Source of the DNA: Shouchella miscanthi | Lineage (GTDB): Bacteria > Bacillota > Bacilli > Bacillales > Bacillaceae_D | Assembly (NCBI RefSeq): GCF_007725405.1 | Contig: NZ_CP042163.1 | Coordinates: 1,736,001-1,800,000 of the forward strand | DNA: 64,000 nt | Reading direction: 5' to 3' | Part shown: positions 34,895 through 43,009 of the stretch, piece by piece | Layout of the letters: each line of letters opens with the position of its first letter | Numbering within the stretch: the first letter of the stretch is position 1 | Position numbers and translations under genes: made by a program | The notes under the pieces: model-generated | The model's input: only the letters and a program-made list of their open reading frames with translations | What the model was told of the DNA's origin: nothing | The model's database searches: none

Positions 34895-35449
34895 GTGTTG
34901 AAACAACAATTACGACAACGTTTGCAAAAACAGCTCGAACAAATGAATAAGACTGAGTATTTAGAACGATCACAAGCGTTGGCAAACCAGCTTTATCGAA
35001 CAAAAGAATGGAAACAAGCTGGCACAATCGGATTAACGTACGCGCGTTTCCCAGAAGTGGCGACATTGCCAATAATGGAGTATGCCTACAAACAAGGCAA
35101 GAAAGTGGCATTACCACGTACTAATATGAAAGCACGCGAAATGCATTTCTATTTCATTCAAAACTTAAACCAACTTGAGCTTCGTCCCTACAATCTATAT
35201 GAGCCAAAAGAAAACCAGAGTGTTTATGTAAGCCCAAAAGAGTTGGATTTGCTTATTGTTCCAGGCCTTGCTTTTTCAAAAGACGGATCGAGGCTCGGAA
35301 TGGGTGGCGGTTTTTACGATCGGTATTTGCCTTTATTCAAAGGGAAGACAGTGTCGTTATGTTTTAACGAGCAGCTCATTGAATCCATTCCTACTGAAGC
35401 ACATGACATGAGGATGGACCTTGTTCTTAGTGAGAAATGGCCATGTTAA
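34895..35449 (+). CDS. yqgN: 5-formyltetrahydrofolate cyclo-ligase
   Basis: Converts 5-formyl-THF to 5,10-methenyl-THF with ATP. 184 residues with the family core LDLLIVPGLAFSKDGSRLGMGGGFYDRYL (positions about 117-145), which includes the phosphate-binding glycines. The TTG at 34895 is used after GAGGTG-type spacing; no ATG is available nearby. The 3' end overlaps the DUF92 gene. The same gene order occurs in B. subtilis (rpmG-yqgN). Confidence 0.93.
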   Translation: MLKQQLRQRLQKQLEQMNKTEYLERSQALANQLYRTKEWKQAGTIGLTYARFPEVATLPIMEYAYKQGKKVALPRTNMKAREMHFYFIQNLNQLELRPYNLYEPKENQSVYVSPKELDLLIVPGLAFSKDGSRLGMGGGFYDRYLPLFKGKTVSLCFNEQLIESIPTEAHDMRMDLVLSEKWPC

Positions 35450-36234
35450 TTGGATGGCTTAGCTTTATTTTACTTGGATGTGTGACGTTATTTTTGTCAC
35501 ATAAGCTAACCATTTCAGGGGCGGTTGCAGCTTTTTTAGTCGGTACAGTAACGGTTATCGGTGTAGGCCCTGCTGGTTTACTCTTATTTGCGGTATTCTT
35601 TGGTAGTTCTATTTTATTAGGTAAATTAAAAGGGGCAAGTGTTGATCAAGAAGTCGTTCAAAAGCATGGCAAGCGTGATGCATTTCAAGTGTTAGCGAAT
35701 GGGGGCTATGCAGCCATCTGTTCCCTCTTTTTAGTCATTTTCCCTTCACTGGCTACTCTTTTTATAGCTGGTTTTGTAGGGTGTCTAGCAACAGCAATGG
35801 CTGATACGTGGGCATCAGAAATTGGCAAGCTGAGCCAAGACAAGCCAATCGATTTGTTTTCCCGGAAAAAGGTTGAAAAAGGCGTGTCCGGAGGGGTGAC
35901 AAGCTTAGGGATGGCAGCAGCATTTGCTGGAAGCTTTATACTAGCAGGTACGGCTATTATGATCTGGTGGAATGAAACGAGTGTCAGCTATCTTTGGTTG
36001 TTTTTCTTTACACTAATTGGCTTCTTAGGAAATGTATTAGACAGTGTGCTAGGCTCGACGATACAAGGCTTATACCGTTGCCCATCTTGTGGTTTGGAGA
36101 CGGAAAAAACGTACCATTGTGAAAAAACGGTACGGATAAGAGGGTTATCGGTTGTCACGAACGATGTCGTTAACTTATGCTGTACAGGAGCAGGTGCACT
36201 AATGGGTGTCATTGGTGCGGTTATCTTTTTTTAA
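35443..36234 (+). CDS. DUF92 family membrane protein
   Basis: 263 residues with about six or seven hydrophobic helices and the DUF92 (TMEM19-like) signature AFQVLANGGYAA...ATAMADTWASEIGKLS...PIDLFSRKKVEKGVSGGVTSLG. Some relatives in plants and cyanobacteria are phytyl-phosphate kinases, so a prenyl-phosphate substrate is conceivable but unproven here. A CPSCG and a later CxxxC suggest a small metal-binding loop near 207-222. An ATG at 35437 is an alternative start. It overlaps yqgN, so they are co-transcribed. Confidence 0.82.
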   Translation: MLIGWLSFILLGCVTLFLSHKLTISGAVAAFLVGTVTVIGVGPAGLLLFAVFFGSSILLGKLKGASVDQEVVQKHGKRDAFQVLANGGYAAICSLFLVIFPSLATLFIAGFVGCLATAMADTWASEIGKLSQDKPIDLFSRKKVEKGVSGGVTSLGMAAAFAGSFILAGTAIMIWWNETSVSYLWLFFFTLIGFLGNVLDSVLGSTIQGLYRCPSCGLETEKTYHCEKTVRIRGLSVVTNDVVNLCCTGAGALMGVIGAVIFF

Positions 36235-36251
36235 AAGGGGAACGGTAAGTC

Positions 36252-37256
36252 ATGGAACGCTATTCACGACAAGTATTATTTAATGGTATTGGTGAAGAAG
36301 GACAAGCGAAATTATTACATAGCAGCGTACTTATAGTTGGCCTTGGTGCACTTGGCACTGTGATTGCAAATCATTTAGCGAGGGCAGGAGTTGGCTCTCT
36401 TCGTTTAGTAGACCGTGATTTTGTTGAAATGAGTAATTTGCAGCGACAGATGCTCTTTACAGAAGAGGATGCTCATCAACTCGTACCTAAGGCGGTTGCG
36501 GCAAAGCGTGCACTTGAAAAAGTGAATTCTGACATTACCATTGAAGCAGTTGTGGAAGATGTCTCGGTGGAATCGATTGAACGGCTTATGGATGGGATTG
36601 ATGTTGTGTTAGATGGAACAGATAATTTTGAGACGCGCTTTCTTTTAAATGATGCGTGTTTTAAATGGAAAGTTCCTTTTAGCTATGGTGGGGCTGTTCG
36701 TACCAGAGGCATGGGCGCATTTTTTATTCCAGGCGTCACACCATGTCTTCGCTGTTTTATTGAAAGTGGCGGTACAGCAGGAGAGACTTGTGATACCGTC
36801 GGTGTTCTTGCACCGATCATTGATATAGTGGCATCACTACAAGTGATTGAAGCGATGAAGTATTTGGTGGGAGCAGGTGAGAAACAGCGATCAACGCTAG
36901 AGTCATTTGATATTTGGTCGAATACACATCAAACGATAACGTTTTCTCAGAATCGGCCAGGTTGCCCTACGTGTGAAAAAGAAGAGTTTCCTGCATTAAA
37001 CGAACGCTCTCGTTCTCAAACAACTCTTTGCGGGCGTCAGTCTATTCAAATTACTGCACCGGCTCCTTTTGATCTAACTCACATTGCGAAGCAATTAGAA
37101 GCAGTTGCACAAGTGAAAGTGACACCTTTCCTTATACGGGCAGCGATCAATGAAACGGAGACGATTGTTGTTTTTCCAGATGGGCGTGTGTTAGTTCAAG
37201 GAGTGGACGATCCTACTCGAGCGAAGACGATTTATAGTAAATACATTGGAAACTAA
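36252..37256 (+). CDS. MoeB/ThiF-family E1-like adenylyltransferase
   Basis: Adenylates the C-terminal Gly-Gly of ThiS- or MoaD-like sulfur carriers. 334 residues: ATP site GLGALG (30-35), the family segment VDRDFVEMSNLQRQ, DGTDNFETRFLLND, the likely catalytic region ETCDTVGVLAPI, and zinc pairs CLRC and CPTC. The C terminus (about 255-334) is an extra domain instead of a rhodanese. The thi operon 8 kb downstream has thiS and thiG but no thiF, so this protein may fill that role. AAGGGGAACGG lies upstream. Confidence 0.88.
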   Translation: MERYSRQVLFNGIGEEGQAKLLHSSVLIVGLGALGTVIANHLARAGVGSLRLVDRDFVEMSNLQRQMLFTEEDAHQLVPKAVAAKRALEKVNSDITIEAVVEDVSVESIERLMDGIDVVLDGTDNFETRFLLNDACFKWKVPFSYGGAVRTRGMGAFFIPGVTPCLRCFIESGGTAGETCDTVGVLAPIIDIVASLQVIEAMKYLVGAGEKQRSTLESFDIWSNTHQTITFSQNRPGCPTCEKEEFPALNERSRSQTTLCGRQSIQITAPAPFDLTHIAKQLEAVAQVKVTPFLIRAAINETETIVVFPDGRVLVQGVDDPTRAKTIYSKYIGN

Positions 37257-37328
37257 TTCATACTCTTCATTAAGGATGAAATAAGTTTGTCCGTCACATC
37301 CTATATGTAGATATATGGAGGTGTCGAT

Positions 37329-37529
37329 ATGAAACAAGTCTGTTCCATCCTTTCGATTCTTGTTGTTGGAATAAGTATTTATAAATATCGTTATAAAATC
37401 GTAAATGCAATGATGAGACAACCGGGACTAAGAAGAGTGCTCATTCGGTTTGCGCTCAGAATCCCATTTGTACGTCAAAAGTTGATGGGGTCATTATTTT
37501 CTTTTCCTCATACGACGGAGAAGCTCTGA
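37329..37529 (+). CDS. Small membrane-associated protein, YqgO position
   Basis: 66 residues: an N-terminal hydrophobic helix (3-17) followed by a strongly basic stretch (YKYRYKIVNAMMRQPGLRRV), topology predicted inside. No recognised domain. It lies between the E1-like gene and yqgP, where B. subtilis has the small gene yqgO, which is only a positional argument. GGAGGTGTCG precedes the ATG, and a terminator follows. Confidence 0.65.
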   Translation: MKQVCSILSILVVGISIYKYRYKIVNAMMRQPGLRRVLIRFALRIPFVRQKLMGSLFSFPHTTEKL

Positions 37530-37552
37530 CAATTGTATCAGAGCTTTTTTTG
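37521..37552 (+). terminator. Terminator upstream of yqgP
   Basis: AAGCTCTGA pairs with TCAGAGCTT, then a seven-base T-run. Its left arm overlaps the end of the small membrane gene. Confidence 0.85.
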
Positions 37553-37584
37553 TAAGCAAGAAAGATTCTTATTCTGCAAAAACT

Positions 37585-37593
37585 TGCTATAAT
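37585..37593 (+). promoter_or_regulatory. Extended -10 promoter of yqgP
   Basis: TGCTATAAT: a consensus -10 preceded by TGn, 26 bases before the yqgP start. No clear -35 box. Confidence 0.5.
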
Positions 37594-37618
37594 GACAGTC
37601 AGGAAGGAGGAGGTGCGG

Positions 37619-39187
37619 ATGAACGAAATGGCTCACCGTTATCTTTATTGGCAATTAATTGAACATTACGTGCTACATAAACAGTTTCGCTTGCTTGCTC
37701 TTCATGATACACAAGCTTGGTTTGAAGATGATTCAGTGAAACCGAGAAGAGTTATACGTCTTGTTTATTCAGAAGTGGATTGGTCCAACCGCTTAAAGCG
37801 TGATATATCACATGCACAACAACAATTTGAATCCATTTATAAGCAGCTTGGTATATGGAAAATTCAAGGTGAAAATATTTATGTAATGAGTCAGCCTCCT
37901 GTTGATTCATGGGAAGATGCCCTTGCACCGTTTCAAGTCAAGGGAAACAAAGGAACCATTCGCAACCTTGCTCTGCATACAAGTGTGGCTCAGTATCAGG
38001 AGGTACTAGATCACGAATTAGCTAAAGATACTATTCCTCCACTACGTTTACAGTCATCAGATGATGAAATGATGCAATTCATTGAACGAATTCGGGGGCA
38101 AGTAAAGCAAGTCAACAGCAAACGCCGACAAAATGAAGAAAAAACGCTTCAATTTGGTAAACCACGTTTTATTTATGCCCTGTTACTCTCTTTTGTCGTG
38201 ATGTTTTTTCTTTTAGAGACGAATGGTGGAAGTACAAATATACAAGTGCTTATTGATTACGGTGCTAAATATAATCCATTAATTGTAGAGGGAGAATGGT
38301 GGCGATTGGTCACCTCCATGTTCTTGCATATCGGATTGATGCACTTAGCCTTTAATGCAATGGCACTGTTCTTTCTTGGAACAGCAGTAGAGCAACTCTT
38401 TGGCTCTATGCGCTTTTTAATCATTTATTTTGCAGCCGGCTTATTTGGCTCCATTGTCAGTTTTGCATTCAATGATTATGTATCGGCTGGTGCTTCAGGC
38501 GCATTATTCGGCTGTTTTGGGGCACTTCTCTATTTTGGCTTAAAGCACCCAACATTGTTCTTTCGTACGTTAGGAAAAAATATTTTATTGCTTCTCGGAT
38601 TTAATCTTGTGCTAGGCTTTATTGTTCCGGGAATTGATAATGGGGCGCACATAGGAGGTCTAATAGGAGGTTTTCTAATGGCCGCTTTAGTGAAGATGCC
38701 GAAAGAAAAAAAGAAAACGCCATTCTACCTTTCCATTAGTGCTTTCGCAATATACGTGATCGCTTCCCTGACGCTTGTTTATTTCGGACAACAACAAGCG
38801 AACGCTTCGCCTGAATTAGCGGTATTAGAAGGTCAACGTTTGCTTGAAGCAGGGCAATATGAAGAGGCGCAAGTGTTTATTACGAATGGGTTAGAAAAAG
38901 ATGGTCAGCAGCCTCAACTTTTGTTTATGCAAGCGTATCTTGATATTCAGCAAGAACGGGTTCAGGAGGCAAAAGAACATTTGGAAAAAGCGCTTCAAGA
39001 GCAGCAAGCATTTCCAGAAGCTTGGTTTAATTTAACGCTTATTCATATTGAACAAGAAAACTATGATCAAGCGAAAGAATCAATCCAGCAAGCAATCCAG
39101 TATGGAGAGGATAGTCAAATTCCAGACATGGATTACTATTATGAAATCGAACAACAGATCGATGAACAACTCGCTTCATCCACATAA
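37619..39187 (+). CDS. yqgP: Rhomboid family intramembrane serine protease YqgP
   Basis: 522 residues in three parts: a cytosolic N-terminal domain (about 1-180), a rhomboid core (about 183-400) with catalytic Ser293 in GASGALFG and His344 in GAHIGG, and a C-terminal TPR region (about 400-515). B. subtilis YqgP cleaves membrane proteins such as MgtE under manganese stress, together with FtsH; the same job is inferred here. GGAAGGAGGAGGTG strongly supports the ATG at 37619. Catalytic dyad intact. Confidence 0.94.
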   Translation: MNEMAHRYLYWQLIEHYVLHKQFRLLALHDTQAWFEDDSVKPRRVIRLVYSEVDWSNRLKRDISHAQQQFESIYKQLGIWKIQGENIYVMSQPPVDSWEDALAPFQVKGNKGTIRNLALHTSVAQYQEVLDHELAKDTIPPLRLQSSDDEMMQFIERIRGQVKQVNSKRRQNEEKTLQFGKPRFIYALLLSFVVMFFLLETNGGSTNIQVLIDYGAKYNPLIVEGEWWRLVTSMFLHIGLMHLAFNAMALFFLGTAVEQLFGSMRFLIIYFAAGLFGSIVSFAFNDYVSAGASGALFGCFGALLYFGLKHPTLFFRTLGKNILLLLGFNLVLGFIVPGIDNGAHIGGLIGGFLMAALVKMPKEKKKTPFYLSISAFAIYVIASLTLVYFGQQQANASPELAVLEGQRLLEAGQYEEAQVFITNGLEKDGQQPQLLFMQAYLDIQQERVQEAKEHLEKALQEQQAFPEAWFNLTLIHIEQENYDQAKESIQQAIQYGEDSQIPDMDYYYEIEQQIDEQLASST

Positions 39188-39299
39188 GTAATACGAGAAA
39201 CTGAATGCATGAGTGACTTTGTCCTTCCTTTTCATCGCCTACCTTACATAGATTTAGACTTGAACGAGCAACCTAGATGAAGAGAATAGGGGGTTCAAG

Positions 39300-40760
39300 A
39301 TGAGTAGTGAAGATAAAGGGGTAACAAGCCATTCATCCTATGAAGAGAAGCTCGCTTATGTAAAAGAAGAACTGGCTGTTGATAAGAACTTTGATATCAT
39401 TTGTTTGGAAATGGTTCACGCCAATCGAAAAATGGCCCTTTTTCTAGTGGATGGGTTTGGGAAAGATAGTGCGCTCACACAAATTCAGCGTGAACTCTCA
39501 CATACGAGTGAAGAAGAAGTAGACGAATCCTACGATGCGCTCATAAAAAGCCGCATTCCGTATGCGGAGATTGAACAAGAAAAAGATCTTGATACTGCTA
39601 TTGATCAAGTCTTATCCGGGCCGGCGGCTCTTCTTGTAGAAGGTCTTCCTTATTGTATTATCATTGATACAAGGGAGTATCCTGTTCGCGGTCCAGAAGA
39701 GCCCGATACGGAGAAAGTCGTTCGCGGTTCAAGAGATGGTCTTGTTGAAACATTAGTGATGAGCGCCGCTTTAATTCGAAGACGGATAAGAGATCGAACA
39801 TTCCGTGTAGAATATCAGCAAATTGGACGACGCTCTAAAACGGATACAGCCTTACTTTACATTGCTGATATTGCCGATCCCGATTATGTCCATCAAATCC
39901 GTGAATCCATTAAAGCAATTGATACCGATGGATTGCCAATGGCTGATAAGACGATTGAAGAGTTTGTGTTTAAAGAAGGGGGAAACCCATACCCACTTGT
40001 GCGCTACAGTGAGCGACCCGATGTATGCGCAACTCACTTATACGAAGGACATGTCATCCTACTAGTGGATGGTTCTCCAAGTGCAATGATAACCCCGACA
40101 ACATTTTGGAATTTGCTTCAGCATGCAGAAGAATATCGACAAAAGCCTGTCATTGGTGCGTTACTTCGATTTGTGCGTTTTTCGGCAGTGTTTATCTCGC
40201 TCTTCTTATTACCTATCTGGTATATGCTAGCGACAAATCAAGAGTTGGTGCCAGAAGCGTACTCTTTTATTGGAACACAAGAGGATGGGAGTATTCCACT
40301 TTTTATTCAATTTATGATAGCAGAAGCTGGGATCGAAATGCTGAGAATGGCGTCTATTCATACGCCCAATGCGGTAGCCGAAGCATTAGGGTTAGTGGCC
40401 GCACTTTTAATTGGGGATATTGCTATTCAAGTAGGAATGTTTTCACCTGAAGTGATTTTATACTTAGCAATTGCTGCTGTAGGAACATTTGCTACACCAA
40501 GTTATGAACTTTCGCTGGCAAATCGGTTTATGCGCCTTTTGTTTTTAATTGCAACTGCAGCGTTTGGCCCAGTTGGCTTTGTTAGTAGCGCAACACTATG
40601 GTTTATCGCTTTAGTTCGACTGCGAGGGCTTCGTGTTCCATATATGTGGCCATTTATCCCATTTAATCTTAAAGCGTTGCGAGATGTGTTTTTCCGAATT
40701 CCAATGCCTTTAAAAAATCGTAGACCTGCTATCAACCATCCGCAAGATCCGGATAGGTAG
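39300..40760 (+). CDS. Lone GerA/SpoVAF-family spore germination protein
   Basis: 486 residues: a soluble N-terminal domain (about 1-285) with the family segment EYPVRGPEEPDTEKVVRGSRDGLVETL, then five or so membrane helices (about 290-455). This is the GerA-alpha architecture. No gerB (transporter-like) or gerC (lipoprotein) follows, unlike receptor operons, so it is closer to SpoVAF, the A-type subunit that acts without B and C subunits in the germination amplifying channel. GGGGG is upstream of the ATG. The 3' end carries one arm of a terminator. Confidence 0.85.
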   Translation: MSSEDKGVTSHSSYEEKLAYVKEELAVDKNFDIICLEMVHANRKMALFLVDGFGKDSALTQIQRELSHTSEEEVDESYDALIKSRIPYAEIEQEKDLDTAIDQVLSGPAALLVEGLPYCIIIDTREYPVRGPEEPDTEKVVRGSRDGLVETLVMSAALIRRRIRDRTFRVEYQQIGRRSKTDTALLYIADIADPDYVHQIRESIKAIDTDGLPMADKTIEEFVFKEGGNPYPLVRYSERPDVCATHLYEGHVILLVDGSPSAMITPTTFWNLLQHAEEYRQKPVIGALLRFVRFSAVFISLFLLPIWYMLATNQELVPEAYSFIGTQEDGSIPLFIQFMIAEAGIEMLRMASIHTPNAVAEALGLVAALLIGDIAIQVGMFSPEVILYLAIAAVGTFATPSYELSLANRFMRLLFLIATAAFGPVGFVSSATLWFIALVRLRGLRVPYMWPFIPFNLKALRDVFFRIPMPLKNRRPAINHPQDPDR

Positions 40761-40776
40761 CAGGTCTACCTTTTTT
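40720..40776 (+). terminator. Terminator with its left arm inside the GerA-type gene
   Basis: GTAGACCTGCTA at 40720-40731 is exactly complementary to TAGCAGGTCTAC at 40758-40769, followed by CTTTTTT. The left arm encodes residues near the C terminus. Confidence 0.8.
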
Positions 40777-41170
40777 AATAACGTTCGATATCTTGCTTGT
40801 GTACATCATCTTCTATGTACGGATGACTTGTTTCTACAGGGATGTTCTGATTGGCAATTACAAGACCAAAGGGAGTGTCTGTTGTTGCAGAAACAACTGT
40901 ATAAGGGATGTTGTTTATCATCGCAAGCTTTACATACTCGTTGTAATCTGAATAGGCTAATTGTCCGTTAATAAACATTTGTATGTTTGGCTTAGCTTTT
41001 AGGACGCGCTCTACTTCTGGATAAACCACGTTAGAACGAACTTGATTTATGGTTAACGCGAGATGAAGACGCTCAGCGATTGTTGTTAAGAATATACGTC
41101 TTTCTGCAGGCTTTGTCTCCAAACCGCCTCGAATAGCATGCTCTAGTACTTCATTTACATCTCTTGCCAT
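40775..41170 (-). CDS. yueI: YueI family protein (DUF1694)
   Basis: 131 residues. The DUF1694 pattern is clear: ERRIFLTTIAERLHLALTINQVRSNVVYPEVERVLK, then MFINGQLAYSDYNEYVKLAMINNIPYTVV. Cytosolic, function unknown. B. subtilis yueI lies elsewhere, so this is a local difference in gene order. AAGAGGTGG lies just upstream of the ATG. It is convergent with the GerA-type gene. Confidence 0.85.
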   Translation of the reverse strand: MARDVNEVLEHAIRGGLETKPAERRIFLTTIAERLHLALTINQVRSNVVYPEVERVLKAKPNIQMFINGQLAYSDYNEYVKLAMINNIPYTVVSATTDTPFGLVIANQNIPVETSHPYIEDDVHKQDIERY

Positions 41171-41283
41171 ATTGATGCCACCTCTTTCCTAATCAATCCC
41201 CTCTATCATCGCAAACCTGTCCTGAAATCTCAAATAAAAACATAGGATGGTAGAAACGAGAAATCAGCACAGGGGTTGATGAG

Positions 41284-41793
41284 ATGTGGATTTGGTTTGT
41301 TATTGTATTTTTTGTCCTAGCAATTGGGCTGACGTTAGGAGGGGTATCCACGTTTATGCGTGGACTTCCGCCCATTGTTGTACTCATAGTCCTAAGCTTT
41401 TATTTTTTATTCTTTAGCTACATTGGCATGTTTGTCGCGCTCGTAAGTTTTTCTTGGTTCGGCTTTCGTTTTTTTGATATTGCGATTGTGATTTGTTCCT
41501 TTTTGTTTATTATCGCCATGATACGTTCATACCATCCTGCTTTTGGCTATCAACTTTTTTATAAACCAATCGCTTGGATTTTGGCCAGTTTGTTTTTCTT
41601 TATGGGTTTACAGTGGGGAACGCTCGGATATGGAACTTTTTTTACGATTACGATGACTTTTTTCTTCACGTTAGCGGTTTTTATCGGCATTTTGCTGTAT
41701 AATTCTATGTTGATGTGGGTAAAAAACGCATACCTCGCTGCCGTTATTCCACTTGCTTCATTCCTTTTAGTTACAGTCATAAAGCTGTTATAA
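41284..41793 (+). CDS. Integral membrane protein of unknown function
   Basis: 169 residues, almost entirely hydrophobic, with about five or six helices and very few charged residues (a loop IRSYHP near 81). No family recognised. It is followed 19 bases later by yqgQ and glcK, so it may be the first gene of that operon. The ATG at 41284 has only a weak SD (GATGAG). Confidence 0.65.
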   Translation: MWIWFVIVFFVLAIGLTLGGVSTFMRGLPPIVVLIVLSFYFLFFSYIGMFVALVSFSWFGFRFFDIAIVICSFLFIIAMIRSYHPAFGYQLFYKPIAWILASLFFFMGLQWGTLGYGTFFTITMTFFFTLAVFIGILLYNSMLMWVKNAYLAAVIPLASFLLVTVIKLL

Positions 41794-41812
41794 TAGGACA
41801 TGAGGTGTATAG

Positions 41813-42025
41813 ATGAAATCGATCGTAGATATTAGAGACTTATTAAAGCAATATGGTTCTTTTATTTATACAAGAGACCGCGGAATGGATTTGCAACTCA
41901 TGCAAAAAGAAATAAAAGATTTACATCAATATGGAATGATATCAAGCCATACGTATCAAGGCGCAATATTGATTTTAAAACAAGAGGAAGCGAAACTTGG
42001 AATGGGGGATTCTAATGGGGAATGA
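41813..42025 (+). CDS. yqgQ: YqgQ family protein (DUF910)
   Basis: 70 residues, helical, with the DUF910 core VRDLLKQYGSFIYTRDRGMDLQLMQKEI-like pattern at 6-34. Function unknown; the B. subtilis structure suggests single-strand nucleic acid binding. It overlaps glcK by 11 bases, the conserved yqgQ-glcK pairing. GAGGTGTATAG precedes the ATG. Confidence 0.88.
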   Translation: MKSIVDIRDLLKQYGSFIYTRDRGMDLQLMQKEIKDLHQYGMISSHTYQGAILILKQEEAKLGMGDSNGE

Positions 42026-42983
42026 GCTTTATGCAGGAATTGACATAGGGGGAACATCCGTTAAGCTTGCGTTTATTACAAATGAAGGCGATTTAGTTAA
42101 AAAATGGGAAATACCTACTGATATAAAGAACAATGGAATGAATATTGTTAACGACATTGCTGAAACGGTTAAAGCAAATCTAGATGATGACCAGACACTA
42201 ATGGGTGCAGGTGTAGGAGCTCCTGGTTTTATTGAGATGGAAACAGGTTTTATCTATCATGCTGTTAATATTGGCTGGCGTGATTACCCATTAAAAGACG
42301 AGTTAGAGAAAGCTTTAGGCGTTGTTGTGAGAGTTGATAACGATGCGAATTTAGCAGCTCTTGGAGAAAAATGGCAAGGTGCTGGAGATGGCGCTACTGA
42401 ACAGTTGTTTGTTACGCTAGGAACAGGTGTTGGTGGTGGTATCATTACAAGAGGACAAATTCTTCATGGTGTAGGCGGTATGGGTGGAGAAATTGGTCAT
42501 ATTACTTCTGTGAAAGAAGGAGGATCTCTTTGTAATTGCGGAAAAACCGGGTGCTTGGAAACCGTGTCTTCTGCAACGGGAATGGTTCGTTTAGCTAAAG
42601 AAAAACTTGAAGCAGGAAGAACATCGATTCTTTCTCAAAGTGAATCTCTAATACTAACAACAAAAGACATTTTTGAAGCGGTGAAAGCTGGAGATCAAGT
42701 AGCGACAGAAGTAATTATGGAAGCGATTGATCATTTAGGCTACGCGATTGCCAATTTAGCAAATACATTAAATCCCGCCAAGATTGTTATTGGTGGAGGC
42801 GTTTCAAAAGCCGGAGAAGACCTCTTAGCTCCTCTTCGTGTTGTGTTTGATCAGTATGCCCTGCCACGTGTAGTGGAGCAGGCAGAAATTAAATTGGCTC
42901 ATTTAGGAAATGATGCAGGTATTTTTGGAGCTGTATGGTTAGCGATACAAGCTGTTAAAGCAAATGAGAATAGAAGCAATTAA
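42015..42983 (+). CDS. glcK: Glucokinase (ROK family)
   Basis: Phosphorylates free glucose to glucose-6-phosphate with ATP. 322 residues (B. subtilis 321): phosphate loop DIGGTSVK (10-17), catalytic region VDNDANLAALGE, and the ROK zinc motif with CNCGKTGCLE. The ATG at 42015 follows GGGGGAT; an earlier TTG-type extension is not needed. It overlaps yqgQ. Confidence 0.94.
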   Translation: MGNELYAGIDIGGTSVKLAFITNEGDLVKKWEIPTDIKNNGMNIVNDIAETVKANLDDDQTLMGAGVGAPGFIEMETGFIYHAVNIGWRDYPLKDELEKALGVVVRVDNDANLAALGEKWQGAGDGATEQLFVTLGTGVGGGIITRGQILHGVGGMGGEIGHITSVKEGGSLCNCGKTGCLETVSSATGMVRLAKEKLEAGRTSILSQSESLILTTKDIFEAVKAGDQVATEVIMEAIDHLGYAIANLANTLNPAKIVIGGGVSKAGEDLLAPLRVVFDQYALPRVVEQAEIKLAHLGNDAGIFGAVWLAIQAVKANENRSN

Positions 42984-43009
42984 GAATTGAAAGTTGAGGT
43001 TAACATCAG

